Assembly: GCA_005881595.1 (NCBI GenBank)
Contig: VBBY01000058.1
Coordinates: 1 to 42,334, forward strand
DNA from: Betaproteobacteria bacterium
GTDB taxonomy: Bacteria; Pseudomonadota; Gammaproteobacteria; Burkholderiales; SG8-39
Direction of reading: 5' to 3'
DNA: 42,334 nucleotides
The notes under the pieces were generated by a model. The model worked only from the letters and a program-made list of their open reading frames with translations, had not been told where the DNA came from and ran no database searches. The position numbers and the translations under genes were made by a program. Positions 17,669-26,351 of this stretch are shown piece by piece. Every line of letters begins with the position of its first letter. Position 1 is the first letter of the stretch.

Positions 17669-18685
17669 TTACGGTGGAGGCGAAAGCCGCCAGGTAAGGT
17701 CCCGATCGCGGCAGGCGCCGAAGCGGAACGGCATCGTGTCGCGGCCCGGGGTGAGAAAGCGCAGGTCCACGAACCCTGCGCAAACCGAAACCGATCCCTT
17801 GCTGAAGCCGTCGAAGGCCGGCAGGTCGGCGAACTCGCGGAAAAAGGCGAGCGGCGGCGACTCCCAGGCGTCCTTCACCAGCTCATGCGTAGGCGGGTAG
17901 CCGTAGCGCGGCCGGGTCACCCAGATCGCCTGCTCGAGCGGCAGATAAGGCGCCTGCAGCCTGGCGATGAAGCCGTCGCCCGGCCGATAGGGGCGCGGCT
18001 CCTTCCGCGCCAGATTGATGTGCGCGAAGCGATGCAATTCGTCGTCGCTCACGAACACGGTCCAGTTGAACGGCGACACCGGGCGCGGGTGCGCTGTGAC
18101 TCGCGCGCCGCTCAGACCTTTCGCGCGGGCGTATTGCTCTCCGAATTCAATTGCCTTTGTTCTTTCCACATATTGGAATCCCACGTACGCTGCTAGCAGC
18201 GCCGTCGCGGCGACCGACGGCCATCTCGAGCGGTAAAGAAATGCCGAGGCAAGCAGGCCGGCGAGAATGATTCCGGTGAACCAGAGATCGATGATGAACG
18301 TCGTGCCGATCGCGGCGCGCCAGTCCGACAGCGGCGCGAGCACCATGGTGCCGTAGCTCGTGATGACGTCGCCGGCGATATGGGCGGCGATGGCGAGCGC
18401 GCTGATCCCATAGAGGGCCTTCCAGCCGCGTGGCTCCCCGAGGATTTTCGCGAGCAGCCAGGACAGGGCGAGCGCCCACAGCGGCAGGAGCACCAGCGAA
18501 TGCGTGATGCCGCGGTGATTTAGCAGGTACTCGACCGGTCCGGCATAGCCGAAAACGAAGTCCAGGTCCGGCGCCGCGCAGGCGAAAAATCCCGCCGCGA
18601 TGCGCCGTGGAATCGCACGCGGTTCTTCAGACGCCGTTGCCCGCGCCAGTAACGCGCCCGAGAGCGCGTGGGTAAGCGTATCCAC
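17669..18685 (-). CDS. YdjM-type membrane-bound metal-dependent hydrolase
   Basis: This 338-residue inner-membrane protein belongs to the YdjM/LexA-regulated hydrolase family (PF04307 type). Signature segments are MDTLTHALSGALLA at the N-terminus, CAAPDLDFVFG and HRGITHSLVLLPLW; the histidines and aspartates form the presumed metal site. About five hydrophobic helices occupy residues 25-180, and a soluble region of about 150 residues follows. The substrate is unknown. Its end meets the MTHFR-like gene tail to tail with a 6-base gap, and a promoter can be proposed upstream at 18708-18737. No LexA box was recognised. Confidence 0.82.
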   Translation of the reverse strand: MDTLTHALSGALLARATASEEPRAIPRRIAAGFFACAAPDLDFVFGYAGPVEYLLNHRGITHSLVLLPLWALALSWLLAKILGEPRGWKALYGISALAIAAHIAGDVITSYGTMVLAPLSDWRAAIGTTFIIDLWFTGIILAGLLASAFLYRSRWPSVAATALLAAYVGFQYVERTKAIEFGEQYARAKGLSGARVTAHPRPVSPFNWTVFVSDDELHRFAHINLARKEPRPYRPGDGFIARLQAPYLPLEQAIWVTRPRYGYPPTHELVKDAWESPPLAFFREFADLPAFDGFSKGSVSVCAGFVDLRFLTPGRDTMPFRFGACRDRDLTWRLSPPP

Positions 18686-18707
18686 TCAGAAAGATAACTG
18701 TGCGGTA

Positions 18708-18737
18708 ATTATCAGTGCCCGATTATCCCGCTGTCGG
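18708..18737 (-). promoter_or_regulatory. Possible promoter for the YdjM-type gene
   Basis: On the minus strand, CCGACA (18737-18732) and GATAAT (18713-18708) are 18 bases apart, and a start would fall near 18701, about 15 bases before the ATG. The rest of the 18686-18836 gap holds an AGTGCC/GGCACT inverted repeat with a 16-base loop (18714-18741) and no clear forward promoter. Confidence 0.4.
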
Positions 18738-18836
18738 CACTCGGCGACGTCAGCGCGATTTCGTTTCACTTCGTGACGCAATTGCTAATCGCCCGGCATC
18801 GGGAAGCACAAAATCGCTCAGCGTCTTTACTACCAC

Positions 18837-20975
18837 ATGAAGCTCACATATCCCGGAGTCCGGTTATCGACCTCGTGCGTTCGGACCGAGATTCGTCTGG
18901 GCTGGGCCCTGCTGGTGGTGACTGCTGCCGTGACAGGATTGCTCGGCTGGGAGCTGACGGATACCGCCGCCCGATTCCTTCGGAATGAGGATTGGGCGGC
19001 GGCGGCCGGTCACCTCGTATTCATGGGAATTGTCGCGGCATTGCTGTACGGCAGCGTCGTGTATCAACTGACCCGGATCGGCGGCTTTCAGCGCCGGGCG
19101 ACATTTGCGCCAGCGACATACCTTGAACTGTCCCGAACATACCACGAGGCTGCCGGAAAACTGGTGGTGCTGGTGCCCTCCTACAAGGAGGAGGTCAAGG
19201 TGGTGCGCCGCACGCTCATGTCTGCCGCCCTGCAGGATTACCCGCGGCGCCGCGTGGTGCTCCTCATCGACGACCCGCCCGCGCCGCAGGATTCTGCGGA
19301 GGCCGCCACGCTGCAGGCGATGCGTGCTCTGCCCGAATCACTGCGGCAGTTATTCGATGCGGCGGCACAACCGTTTGTAGCCGCGCTGGCCCAGTTCAAG
19401 GCGCGGGCGGAAAGCACTCTGGATCTGGCGAGCGAGACCCGCCGCCTCGCGAGCCTGCATCGGCTGGCGGCCAGGTGGTGCCTTCTGCAGGAGGCCGGCT
19501 TTGCAGCAGGTGACAGCGGCGACCTTCTGTTCCGGGAACTCGTTCTGCGCAAAGCCGCACAGGCGCATCTCACCGCCGCGGCATCGATCAAAGGGGCGGC
19601 CCGACGCGGCGGCGTGGACCGCACGCGCCTGCAGCTTGAATACCACCGCCTGGCACGCCGGTTCCGGGTACGCCTCGGCAGTTTTGAACGCAAGCGCTAC
19701 GCGAATCTCTCGCATGAGCCGAACAAAGCGATGAACCTGAACAGCTACCTGGGCCTGATGGGCGCTTGCCACAGGGAGGTACATCGCGCGGACGGTGTGC
19801 ACCTTCAGCGCGCCGAGGCCGGGATCCGCTTCGAGGATGCGGAGTTTGTCATTACCCTCGACGCTGACAGCATGACCTCGCCGGATTACGCTCTGCGGCT
19901 GATCCACGAGCTGCGGCAATCAGGGAACGCGCGCGTCGCGGTTGCACAGACGCCTTACAGCTCGCTCCCGGCACGGTCCGGGACGATCGAGTATGTCGCA
20001 GGAGCTACTACCGACATCCAGTACCTGATTCACCAGGGCTTCACGCGCTATCGCGCGACCTACTGGGTAGGCGCCAATGCGCTCCTGCGCAAGGCGGCCC
20101 TCGAAGACATCGTCGTCACTCAGATGGAGCGCGGCTTCCCCGTCAAGGTCTACATTCAGGACAGAACCGTAATCGAGGACACGGAATCCAGCATTGACCT
20201 GATCAACAGGGGCTGGCAGCTCTACAACTATCCCGAACGGCTCGCCTTTAGCGCTACGCCAGCCGATTTTGGCGCGCTCCTGATCCAGCGGCGCCGCTGG
20301 GCGAACGGCGGGCTGATCATCCTGCCGAAGCTGCTGCGCTACCTCGTGCGCGGACCTGGGCGAACGCTCAGGGCGATCGAGGGATTCTTCCGGATCCATT
20401 ACCTGACGTCGCTCGCGGCGGTGAACTTCGGACTCCTCGTCATGATGGGAATCCCGTTTCAGACCACTGCCCTGAGCCTGCTGTGGCTTCCGCTCTCGGC
20501 CGCGCCCTACTTCTTTCTGTATGGCCGAGATCTCGTACAAAACGGTTACCGAGCCTCCGACACCGCGAGAGTCTATGCGCTCAACCTGCTGCTGATCCCT
20601 GTCAACCTGGCAGGTGTCTTCAAGTCGATCCAGCAGGGTTTGACCGGCCGCAAGATTCCTTTCGGGCGCACACCGAAGGTACAGGGCCGCACCGGCGCAC
20701 CGCTGCGGTTCATTGTCGCGGAATATGTCTTGTTCGGCTGGTGGTTCGCCGGAGTCGTGCGCGACGTCCTGGAGCAGCGCTGGGTGCATGCCCTGTTCGG
20801 GCTCTGCAACTCGGTCCTGCTCGGGTACGCGATTTTCCGTTACGTCGGCCTGTGGGAAAGCATGCAGGACGTGAGAGCCGCGATCGCCGCCTTGCGAATC
20901 GCCGGTCCCGAAGCGATCAATCCCGCGCTGGCTGAAACCATGCCCGGCACGCGGGTGAACGCGGAACTCACCTGA
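18837..20975 (+). CDS. BcsA-like processive family 2 glycosyltransferase with a large insert
   Basis: This 712-residue membrane glycosyltransferase resembles cellulose/hyaluronan synthases. It has two N-terminal membrane helices (22-40, 58-77), the first nucleotide-sugar aspartate in LLIDDPPAP (D145/D146), the metal-binding DAD at 342-344, the catalytic-base ED at 447-448 (RTVIEDTESS) and the polymer-grip QRRRW at 484-488, followed by about five more membrane helices. The spacing between the first aspartate and DAD is about 197 residues, longer than usual, because a charged helical segment (about 150-290) is inserted. No PilZ domain or BcsB partner is visible. It probably makes an exopolysaccharide or lipid-linked glycan; the sugar is unknown. 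Confidence 0.85.
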   Translation: MKLTYPGVRLSTSCVRTEIRLGWALLVVTAAVTGLLGWELTDTAARFLRNEDWAAAAGHLVFMGIVAALLYGSVVYQLTRIGGFQRRATFAPATYLELSRTYHEAAGKLVVLVPSYKEEVKVVRRTLMSAALQDYPRRRVVLLIDDPPAPQDSAEAATLQAMRALPESLRQLFDAAAQPFVAALAQFKARAESTLDLASETRRLASLHRLAARWCLLQEAGFAAGDSGDLLFRELVLRKAAQAHLTAAASIKGAARRGGVDRTRLQLEYHRLARRFRVRLGSFERKRYANLSHEPNKAMNLNSYLGLMGACHREVHRADGVHLQRAEAGIRFEDAEFVITLDADSMTSPDYALRLIHELRQSGNARVAVAQTPYSSLPARSGTIEYVAGATTDIQYLIHQGFTRYRATYWVGANALLRKAALEDIVVTQMERGFPVKVYIQDRTVIEDTESSIDLINRGWQLYNYPERLAFSATPADFGALLIQRRRWANGGLIILPKLLRYLVRGPGRTLRAIEGFFRIHYLTSLAAVNFGLLVMMGIPFQTTALSLLWLPLSAAPYFFLYGRDLVQNGYRASDTARVYALNLLLIPVNLAGVFKSIQQGLTGRKIPFGRTPKVQGRTGAPLRFIVAEYVLFGWWFAGVVRDVLEQRWVHALFGLCNSVLLGYAIFRYVGLWESMQDVRAAIAALRIAGPEAINPALAETMPGTRVNAELT

Positions 20976-20986
20976 GCACTCGCCGC

Positions 20987-22390
20987 GTGCATTGGACAGC
21001 GCTTGCGCTCATCCTGGCGCTCGCCGTGCTGGTCAGAGCCGTTCCACTCACTTATTCCCATTTTTGGGACGAGACCGTGTTTTTGCAGCACGCCGGGGTG
21101 ATCCTCGACGGCCGCGCCAATTACCAGGAGTTCTTCCTCCGCCCGCCATTGCTGTCTGTCCTGTATGCCCTTGGGTTCGCGCTATGGGACAACATCTACG
21201 TCGCCAATATTGTGCAAGCCGTCGTCACCACGCTCGGGGTGCTGTTCGCTTTCCTTTACGTGCGAGGGGCGTTCGGGGCGGTACCCGGGATAGCGGCCGC
21301 GTTCCTGTTCGCTTTCACACCGTATCTGGTGGAAACGTCGCATGAGCTGCTTACGGATATGCCGGCCGTGGCGCTGATGCTTGCCGCGATGTGGCTGTTC
21401 GATAAGCCAGGTCCCCGCTTTGCGATACTCGCCGGCGCAGCTTACGCCCTGGCCGTACAAACCCGATTCACTTCACTGTTCCTGATCGTCTATTTCGCGC
21501 TGGACGCAAGCCTGTCCCTGAAAAAACTGCGCCAGTTGGCGATTCTGGGCGTTGCGGCCGGCGTCACCATCGCCCCCTATCTCATCTGGGTCCGCTGGAA
21601 TTACGGTTCCTTTCTGTTTCCTTTTGTCCTTGCAAGAAGGATCGTGACCGAGTGGACGGCCCCGGTCGCCGCCCGCTTTTATTTCGACGCAATGCTCGAG
21701 ATTTTTCCGCCCAGCCTGCGGCTGTTGTTTGCATTAGGGCTCTTGTTGCTTGTCATGCGCTGGAACGCCGCGCTCGGTAGTCAGACGAAACGGCAGCTCG
21801 TGCTTTTGACATGGGGACTGGCCTTTCTTGCCTACATGCTGACGATTGGCCACAAGGAGGTTCGCTACCTGCTGCCGTTGGCTATTCCCGTGGTGATCAT
21901 CAGCGCAATGAGCGTCACTGCGTTGTTCCGCTGGATTGCGCGCCAGGAAAGGCCGGTGTGGGTTGCGGGGACGCTATTCGGCGTTGCCGTGGCCGTGGCG
22001 GATTATGCGAGTCCACTCCAGAAGCTGCGCGACCCCTGGACAGACAGGTCAGAGTCAGAGGAAGTCCAGATCGCCGGGTACCTGCGCGAGCACTCGACGC
22101 CCGCTGACACGATCTACGCCGCGCACAATTTCCCGGTGCTCGCGTTCTACTCCGGGCGCACGACCGTCTCGCTGCTTCCGATCCAGGCCGAGTTCGAGCA
22201 AGTCTGGCACCAAGCCATGGCGCAGCCCGGATTCCTGGTCTATTACCCTCCCGCGGGTATCAAGGAGACGCATTCAAAAAACCCGCATTTCATGCCGGAC
22301 CAGCAATTCATCGATGCCAGTCCGGAGTTCCGTCTGGTGCGATCCTTTCCGAGCGCCACCGTCTATCATTACGAGCCTGCCGGCCTCTGA
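20987..22390 (+). CDS. GT-C fold membrane glycosyltransferase (GT39/ArnT-like)
   Basis: This 467-residue protein has about ten hydrophobic helices and the N-terminal loop motif FWDETVFLQHAGVIL, where the acidic pair D28/E29 is the expected catalytic/metal site of polyprenyl-phosphate-dependent GT-C enzymes. The PPLLSVLYALGFALWDN segment and the LTDMPAVALMLAAMW helix are also typical. A soluble periplasmic tail of about 110 residues (HSTPADTIYAAHNFPVLAFY) ends the protein. The start is GTG 20987, 11 bases after the GT2 gene; the ribosome site is weak. It probably transfers a sugar from a lipid carrier in the periplasm, perhaps onto the product of the GT2 enzyme. Both genes probably form one operon. 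Confidence 0.8.
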   Translation: MHWTALALILALAVLVRAVPLTYSHFWDETVFLQHAGVILDGRANYQEFFLRPPLLSVLYALGFALWDNIYVANIVQAVVTTLGVLFAFLYVRGAFGAVPGIAAAFLFAFTPYLVETSHELLTDMPAVALMLAAMWLFDKPGPRFAILAGAAYALAVQTRFTSLFLIVYFALDASLSLKKLRQLAILGVAAGVTIAPYLIWVRWNYGSFLFPFVLARRIVTEWTAPVAARFYFDAMLEIFPPSLRLLFALGLLLLVMRWNAALGSQTKRQLVLLTWGLAFLAYMLTIGHKEVRYLLPLAIPVVIISAMSVTALFRWIARQERPVWVAGTLFGVAVAVADYASPLQKLRDPWTDRSESEEVQIAGYLREHSTPADTIYAAHNFPVLAFYSGRTTVSLLPIQAEFEQVWHQAMAQPGFLVYYPPAGIKETHSKNPHFMPDQQFIDASPEFRLVRSFPSATVYHYEPAGL

Positions 22391-22399
22391 CCCCGATCT

Positions 22400-23902
22400 T
22401 CAGGCAGCCCTCTTCTTGCGCTGGGCGTCCTTGACGTGCATCTGGGCGTAAGCGCCATGCGCGGCGGCTTCGGCGTCGCCGACATGCACCGGCAGCGCCA
22501 TGTCGTTGAGCACCGAGCCGAGCGCCGACAGGCACAGCATCACGTTGTCCGGGCGGCAGCTGTAGCCCATCAGGCCGAAGCGCCAGATCCTGCCCTTGAG
22601 CGGCCCGAGGCCGGCGCCGATCTCGAGGCCGAACTCGGTGAGCAGCGTGCTGCGCACCCTGGCTTCGTCCACGCCCTCGGGACACAGCACGGCATTCATC
22701 TGCGGCAGCTGATCTTTTTCTGCAACCAAGAATTTCATTCCCATTGCTTCCAGGCCGGCCTTCAACGCGAAGTGGTGGCGCGAGTGGCGCGCCCAGGAGT
22801 TCTCCAGGCCTTCCTCGCGCAGCAGCAGCAGCGCCTCGTGCAGCGCGAACAGCGAATTCGTCGGCGCGGTGTGGTGATAGGTGCGCGCGCCCGCGTTCCA
22901 GTAGCCCAGCAGCAGGTTCATGTCCATGAACCAGCTGTGGATCTTGTCCTTCCTCTTCTTCACGTGCTCGACCACGCGCTCGGAGAACGAGACCGGCGAC
23001 AGCCCCGGCGTGCACGACAGGCACTTCTGGCTCGCCGAGTAGATGGCATCGATCTCCCACTCGTCGACCTTGACCGGCGTTCCGCCGAGCGAGGTGACGG
23101 CGTCGACGATCACCAGCGCGCCGTGCTTGTGCGCGATCTGCGTCAGGAGCTTCGCGTCGGACTGGCAGCCGGTGGAGGTTTCCGCGTGCACGAAGGCGAC
23201 CAGCTTCGCGTCCCGGTTTTTCTTCAGCGCGTCCTCGAGCTTCTGCGGGTCGACCGGCTCGCCCCACTTGTCCTCGACCACGACGGGCGATCCGCCGCAG
23301 CGCGCCGCGTTCTCGAGCATGCGGCCGCCGAAGACGCCGTTCTGGCAGACGATCACCTTGTCCCCCGGCGTCACCATGTTCACGAAGCAGTACTCCATGC
23401 CCACGGAACCGGGCCCCGACAGCGGGAAGGTCAGCGGGTTCTTCGTCTGGTAGACGTAGCGCAGCAGCGATTTCAGCTCCTCCATCATCTCGACGAAGAT
23501 CGGGTCGAGGTAGCCGATGGCCGGCTGGCTCATCGTGGTGAGCACGCGCGGATGGATCTCCGTCGGGCCCGGCCCCATCAGCGTTCTCTGCGGCGGGTGG
23601 AACGAGTAGATGCGCTTGGCGGGGGCGTACTGGCTCATGGGATCGGTCTCCGAGAGAATCCCGAAGGGCGCGTCGCCGGGGCGCGACTTCACGCGCACCG
23701 GGTTCTTCGCGCTCGCTTCGTTGATGACTTCGACTGCGCTGATGCGGCCCTGGGTAAGGCGCTCGACCTCGCCGGCCCAGCGCGCGGGCACGTAGCCGAC
23801 CTTGACCCAGTTGTGCACCACGGCGCGATCCAGCTGGAAAGCGCGCGCGAGCTCCGCCTGGCTGCCGAAGATCTCGACGAGTAGCTCCGCGCAATTCATC
23901 AT
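22400..23902 (-). CDS. YdaS/Cro-type HTH fused to a class V aminotransferase (alanine-glyoxylate type)
   Basis: This is a single 500-codon frame with two recognisable parts. Residues 4-62 are a YdaS/Cro-like helix-turn-helix (GSQAELARAFQLDRAVVHNW, then GYVPARWAGEVERLTQGRIS). After a linker of about 26 residues comes a full class V aminotransferase of the alanine/serine-glyoxylate type: LMGPGPTEIHPRVL, the PLP-stacking D267 (VIVDAVTSLGG) and the PLP lysine K293 (SASQKCLSCTPGL). An internal ATG (23638, MSQYAPAK) has GGAG nine bases upstream and could give the enzyme alone. It diverges from the ThDP enzyme across a 58-base gap with a palindrome, suggesting autoregulation. Both domains are clear; that they work as one protein is inference. 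Confidence 0.85.
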   Translation of the reverse strand: MMNCAELLVEIFGSQAELARAFQLDRAVVHNWVKVGYVPARWAGEVERLTQGRISAVEVINEASAKNPVRVKSRPGDAPFGILSETDPMSQYAPAKRIYSFHPPQRTLMGPGPTEIHPRVLTTMSQPAIGYLDPIFVEMMEELKSLLRYVYQTKNPLTFPLSGPGSVGMEYCFVNMVTPGDKVIVCQNGVFGGRMLENAARCGGSPVVVEDKWGEPVDPQKLEDALKKNRDAKLVAFVHAETSTGCQSDAKLLTQIAHKHGALVIVDAVTSLGGTPVKVDEWEIDAIYSASQKCLSCTPGLSPVSFSERVVEHVKKRKDKIHSWFMDMNLLLGYWNAGARTYHHTAPTNSLFALHEALLLLREEGLENSWARHSRHHFALKAGLEAMGMKFLVAEKDQLPQMNAVLCPEGVDEARVRSTLLTEFGLEIGAGLGPLKGRIWRFGLMGYSCRPDNVMLCLSALGSVLNDMALPVHVGDAEAAAHGAYAQMHVKDAQRKKRAA

Positions 23903-23927
23903 GTCTGTGCTCGTCGCAAACGTAGCA

Positions 23928-23946
23928 TGTCAAATTCAGTTTGACA
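23928..23946. promoter_or_regulatory. Palindromic operator between the HTH-aminotransferase and the ThDP enzyme
   Basis: TGTCAAA, a 5-base spacer TTCAG, then TTTGACA form a perfect inverted repeat of 7-base arms. It is 25 bases from the HTH-aminotransferase start and 14 bases from the GTG of the ThDP enzyme. On the minus strand a weak promoter TTGTCA-N17-TACGTT overlaps it. A dimeric HTH protein bound here could block both directions. Confidence 0.65.
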
Positions 23947-23960
23947 AGAGAGACCCCATA

Positions 23961-25700
23961 GTGAAACCGGACCATCCTGTAGCCTTCAAACCCGAAACCG
24001 TCGGCTTCAGACCCGAAACGGCAGCCGACGCCTGGCTGGGCCTGCTCGCGGCGCGCGGCGTCGAATACCTCTTCGCCAACGGCGGCACCGATTTCGCCCC
24101 GGTCGTCGAGGCCTGCGCCAAGGGCCAGGCGCTCGGCTGGCGGCTGCCCGAAGTGGTGATCGTGCCGCACGAGAACCTCGGCGTCGCGATGGCGCATGGC
24201 TACACCATGATCACCGGCCGGCCGCAGGCGATGATGGTGCACGTCGGCGTCGGCACGGCCAACGCCGTGAACGGCCTCATGAACGCCTCGCGCATGAACA
24301 TCCCGATCCTCTTCAGCGCGGGCCGCACGCCGCTCACCGAGTCGGGCGCGCTGCCCGGCGCGCGCAACAACTACATCCACTGGGCGCAGGAGCACTTCGA
24401 CCAGGGCGGCATGCTGCGCGAGTTCATGAAATGGGACTACGAGCTGCGTCACCCGGAGCAGGTCGAGACGATCCTCGATCGCGCGCTCGCTATCGCGAAG
24501 AGCGAACCCCAGGGACCGGTATACGTGACCCTACCCAGGGAAATTCTTGCCTCTCAATTTCCGGGAAAATTTTCAGAAAGCACCACCATCTCTCCCGCCT
24601 CGCCACCCGCGCCGGATCCCGACACGCTTGACGAGGTTGCCAAGCTCCTCGGCCGTGCAGAAAATCCACTGCTGATCACGGCGAACGGCGGACGCAGCGT
24701 CGAAGCGGCGCGTGCCATCCAGCAACTCGCCGAGACCTTTGCCATTCCGGTCATCCACTACCGTCCGCGCTATCTGGCGCTGTCGACCGAGCATCCGCTC
24801 GCCGCGGGCTGGGATCCGCAGGGCCTGCTGCCGCAGTCCGACCTGATCCTGGTGGTCGATTGCGACGTGCCGTGGCTCCCGTCACAAGGCAACCCAAAGC
24901 CCGACGCGAAAGTCGTGCACATCGGCCCAGACCCGCTCTTTGCGCGCTATCCGCTGCGCGGGTTCAGGACCGACCTCGCGCTCACTGGCGGCGTCGCGAC
25001 GACGCTTGACGCCTTGTGCGAGCGCACGCAGAAACACGCTTCTGCTTCTCACGTAGAAAATCGAAGGCAGGCTGTGACTGCGCAATCGACTGCGACCCGT
25101 CGCCAGGCGCGCGGCGGCCCGGCTGCGATGACTCCCAGGTTCGCATCGCAGTGCGTGAACCGGCTGCTGGCCGACGACACGATCCTCGTCAACGAGTACC
25201 CGATCCTGCTCGAGGAGCTGACGATCCGCGAGCCGATGCGCTACTTCGGCAACCCGCCCTCCGGCGGCCTGGGCTGGGGCCTGGGCGCCGCGCTCGGCGC
25301 GAAGCTCGCCTCGCCCGACAAGACGCTGATCGCGACCCTCGGCGACGGCTCCTACATGTTCGGCAACCCGACGCCCGGCCATTTCGTCGGCGAAGGCATG
25401 CGCCTGCCGGTGCTCTACGTCATCTTCAACAACGCGCGCTGGGCGGCCGTGCACCGCTCGACGCTCGGCGTCTATCCGAAAGGCTACGCGTCGAAGACCT
25501 CCCGGCCGCCCTTCGCCACGCTCGAGCCCTCGCCGCGCTTCGAGCACATCATCCAGGCGAGCGGCGGTCACGGCGAGCGCGTCGAGGATCCGCACCAGCT
25601 GATGCCGGCTCTCGAGCGCGCGATGAAGGTGGTGCGGGACGAAAAGCGGCAGGCGCTCGTGAATGTCTGCCTCGAAGCAAGCTACGTAAAGACGAGCTGA
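23961..25700 (+). CDS. Thiamine-diphosphate-dependent enzyme (acetolactate synthase-like)
   Basis: This is a 579-residue ThDP enzyme with the three standard domains: N-terminal PYR (the cofactor-activating glutamate E71 in VPHENLGVAMAHGY), a central domain (about 205-370) and a C-terminal PP domain with the motif GDG at 461-463 ending in NN at 490-491. I start at GTG 23961, which follows AAGAGAGA and gives the domain start; the longer reading runs across the divergent gene. The FAD-binding region of true acetolactate synthases is not evident, so it may decarboxylate or carboligate another 2-oxoacid. It shares a palindrome-bearing intergenic region with the HTH-aminotransferase, whose product or substrate could be the same oxo/amino acid. 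The substrate is unknown. Confidence 0.85.
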   Translation: MKPDHPVAFKPETVGFRPETAADAWLGLLAARGVEYLFANGGTDFAPVVEACAKGQALGWRLPEVVIVPHENLGVAMAHGYTMITGRPQAMMVHVGVGTANAVNGLMNASRMNIPILFSAGRTPLTESGALPGARNNYIHWAQEHFDQGGMLREFMKWDYELRHPEQVETILDRALAIAKSEPQGPVYVTLPREILASQFPGKFSESTTISPASPPAPDPDTLDEVAKLLGRAENPLLITANGGRSVEAARAIQQLAETFAIPVIHYRPRYLALSTEHPLAAGWDPQGLLPQSDLILVVDCDVPWLPSQGNPKPDAKVVHIGPDPLFARYPLRGFRTDLALTGGVATTLDALCERTQKHASASHVENRRQAVTAQSTATRRQARGGPAAMTPRFASQCVNRLLADDTILVNEYPILLEELTIREPMRYFGNPPSGGLGWGLGAALGAKLASPDKTLIATLGDGSYMFGNPTPGHFVGEGMRLPVLYVIFNNARWAAVHRSTLGVYPKGYASKTSRPPFATLEPSPRFEHIIQASGGHGERVEDPHQLMPALERAMKVVRDEKRQALVNVCLEASYVKTS

Positions 25701-26338
25701 TGAAGACGGTCATTGCAGCGCTGGCGGGTACGGGACTCGCGCTCTTCGTCGCGGCAGCCGCATGGGCGCAGTCGGTGTTCGTCGTCAGCCTTTCCTCTTC
25801 GCAAGCGCAAATAGTGGTCAATGGGACGGCGGCGCGCGCGCTGTGGATCGGGGAAACGTCGCCCGAAGGCGTGACGCTTTCCGACATTCGCAACGGCCTC
25901 GCCAGCTTCGAGGCCGGCGGGCGGCGCTTCACGCTCGGCCTCGGTCAGTCGAGCGTTGCGGAAACGGTGCTGCGCGCGAGCTCGAGCGGCCATTTTTTTG
26001 CCGACGCCGCGCTCAACGGCGTGACCTTCCCGGCGGTGATCGACACCGGCGCGACCCTTGTAGTCCTCAACTGGGATCAGGCCGAGCGCATGGGAATCGA
26101 TCTGCGTCAAAGCCGGCGCGTGACGACGCACACTGCCAACGGCCCGGTGCCGGCCTACGTGATAACGCTGGCGAGCGTGCAGGTGGGCGAGCTCGGTCTG
26201 CTCGACGTTCCAGCGATGGTGATCGAAGGCGGCGCCGAAAAGCTCCCGGCCGTGCTGATCGGCATGAGCTTCCTCAAGCATTTCGAGATGCGCCGCGCGG
26301 GCCAGACCATGACGCTTACGCGCTCTAATCCCCCGTAG
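25700..26338 (+). CDS. Periplasmic retropepsin-like aspartyl protease (clan AA)
   Basis: This 212-residue exported protein has a signal peptide of about 24 residues ending AWAQS and a single retropepsin-like domain with the catalytic motif VIDTGATLVVL (D115). GMSFLKHFEMRRAGQTMTL near the C-terminus is the second typical element. Such TIGR02281-type proteases act as dimers in which each chain provides one aspartate. The ATG shares its A with the TGA of the ThDP gene (TGATG), so translation is coupled, although no functional connection is obvious. The target is unknown. Confidence 0.82.
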   Translation: MKTVIAALAGTGLALFVAAAAWAQSVFVVSLSSSQAQIVVNGTAARALWIGETSPEGVTLSDIRNGLASFEAGGRRFTLGLGQSSVAETVLRASSSGHFFADAALNGVTFPAVIDTGATLVVLNWDQAERMGIDLRQSRRVTTHTANGPVPAYVITLASVQVGELGLLDVPAMVIEGGAEKLPAVLIGMSFLKHFEMRRAGQTMTLTRSNPP

Positions 26339-26351
26339 CATGTGCCGGATT

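Noticed and set aside
23941-23946. TTGACA as a -35 box for the ThDP gene
   Set aside because: A -10 at 17 bases would fall inside the gene after its GTG. The hexamer is better explained as part of the palindrome.
22308-24452. A 714-codon minus-strand frame across the aminotransferase and ThDP genes
   Set aside because: The translation is low-complexity and arginine/alanine-rich, and both real genes on other frames have complete catalytic motifs.
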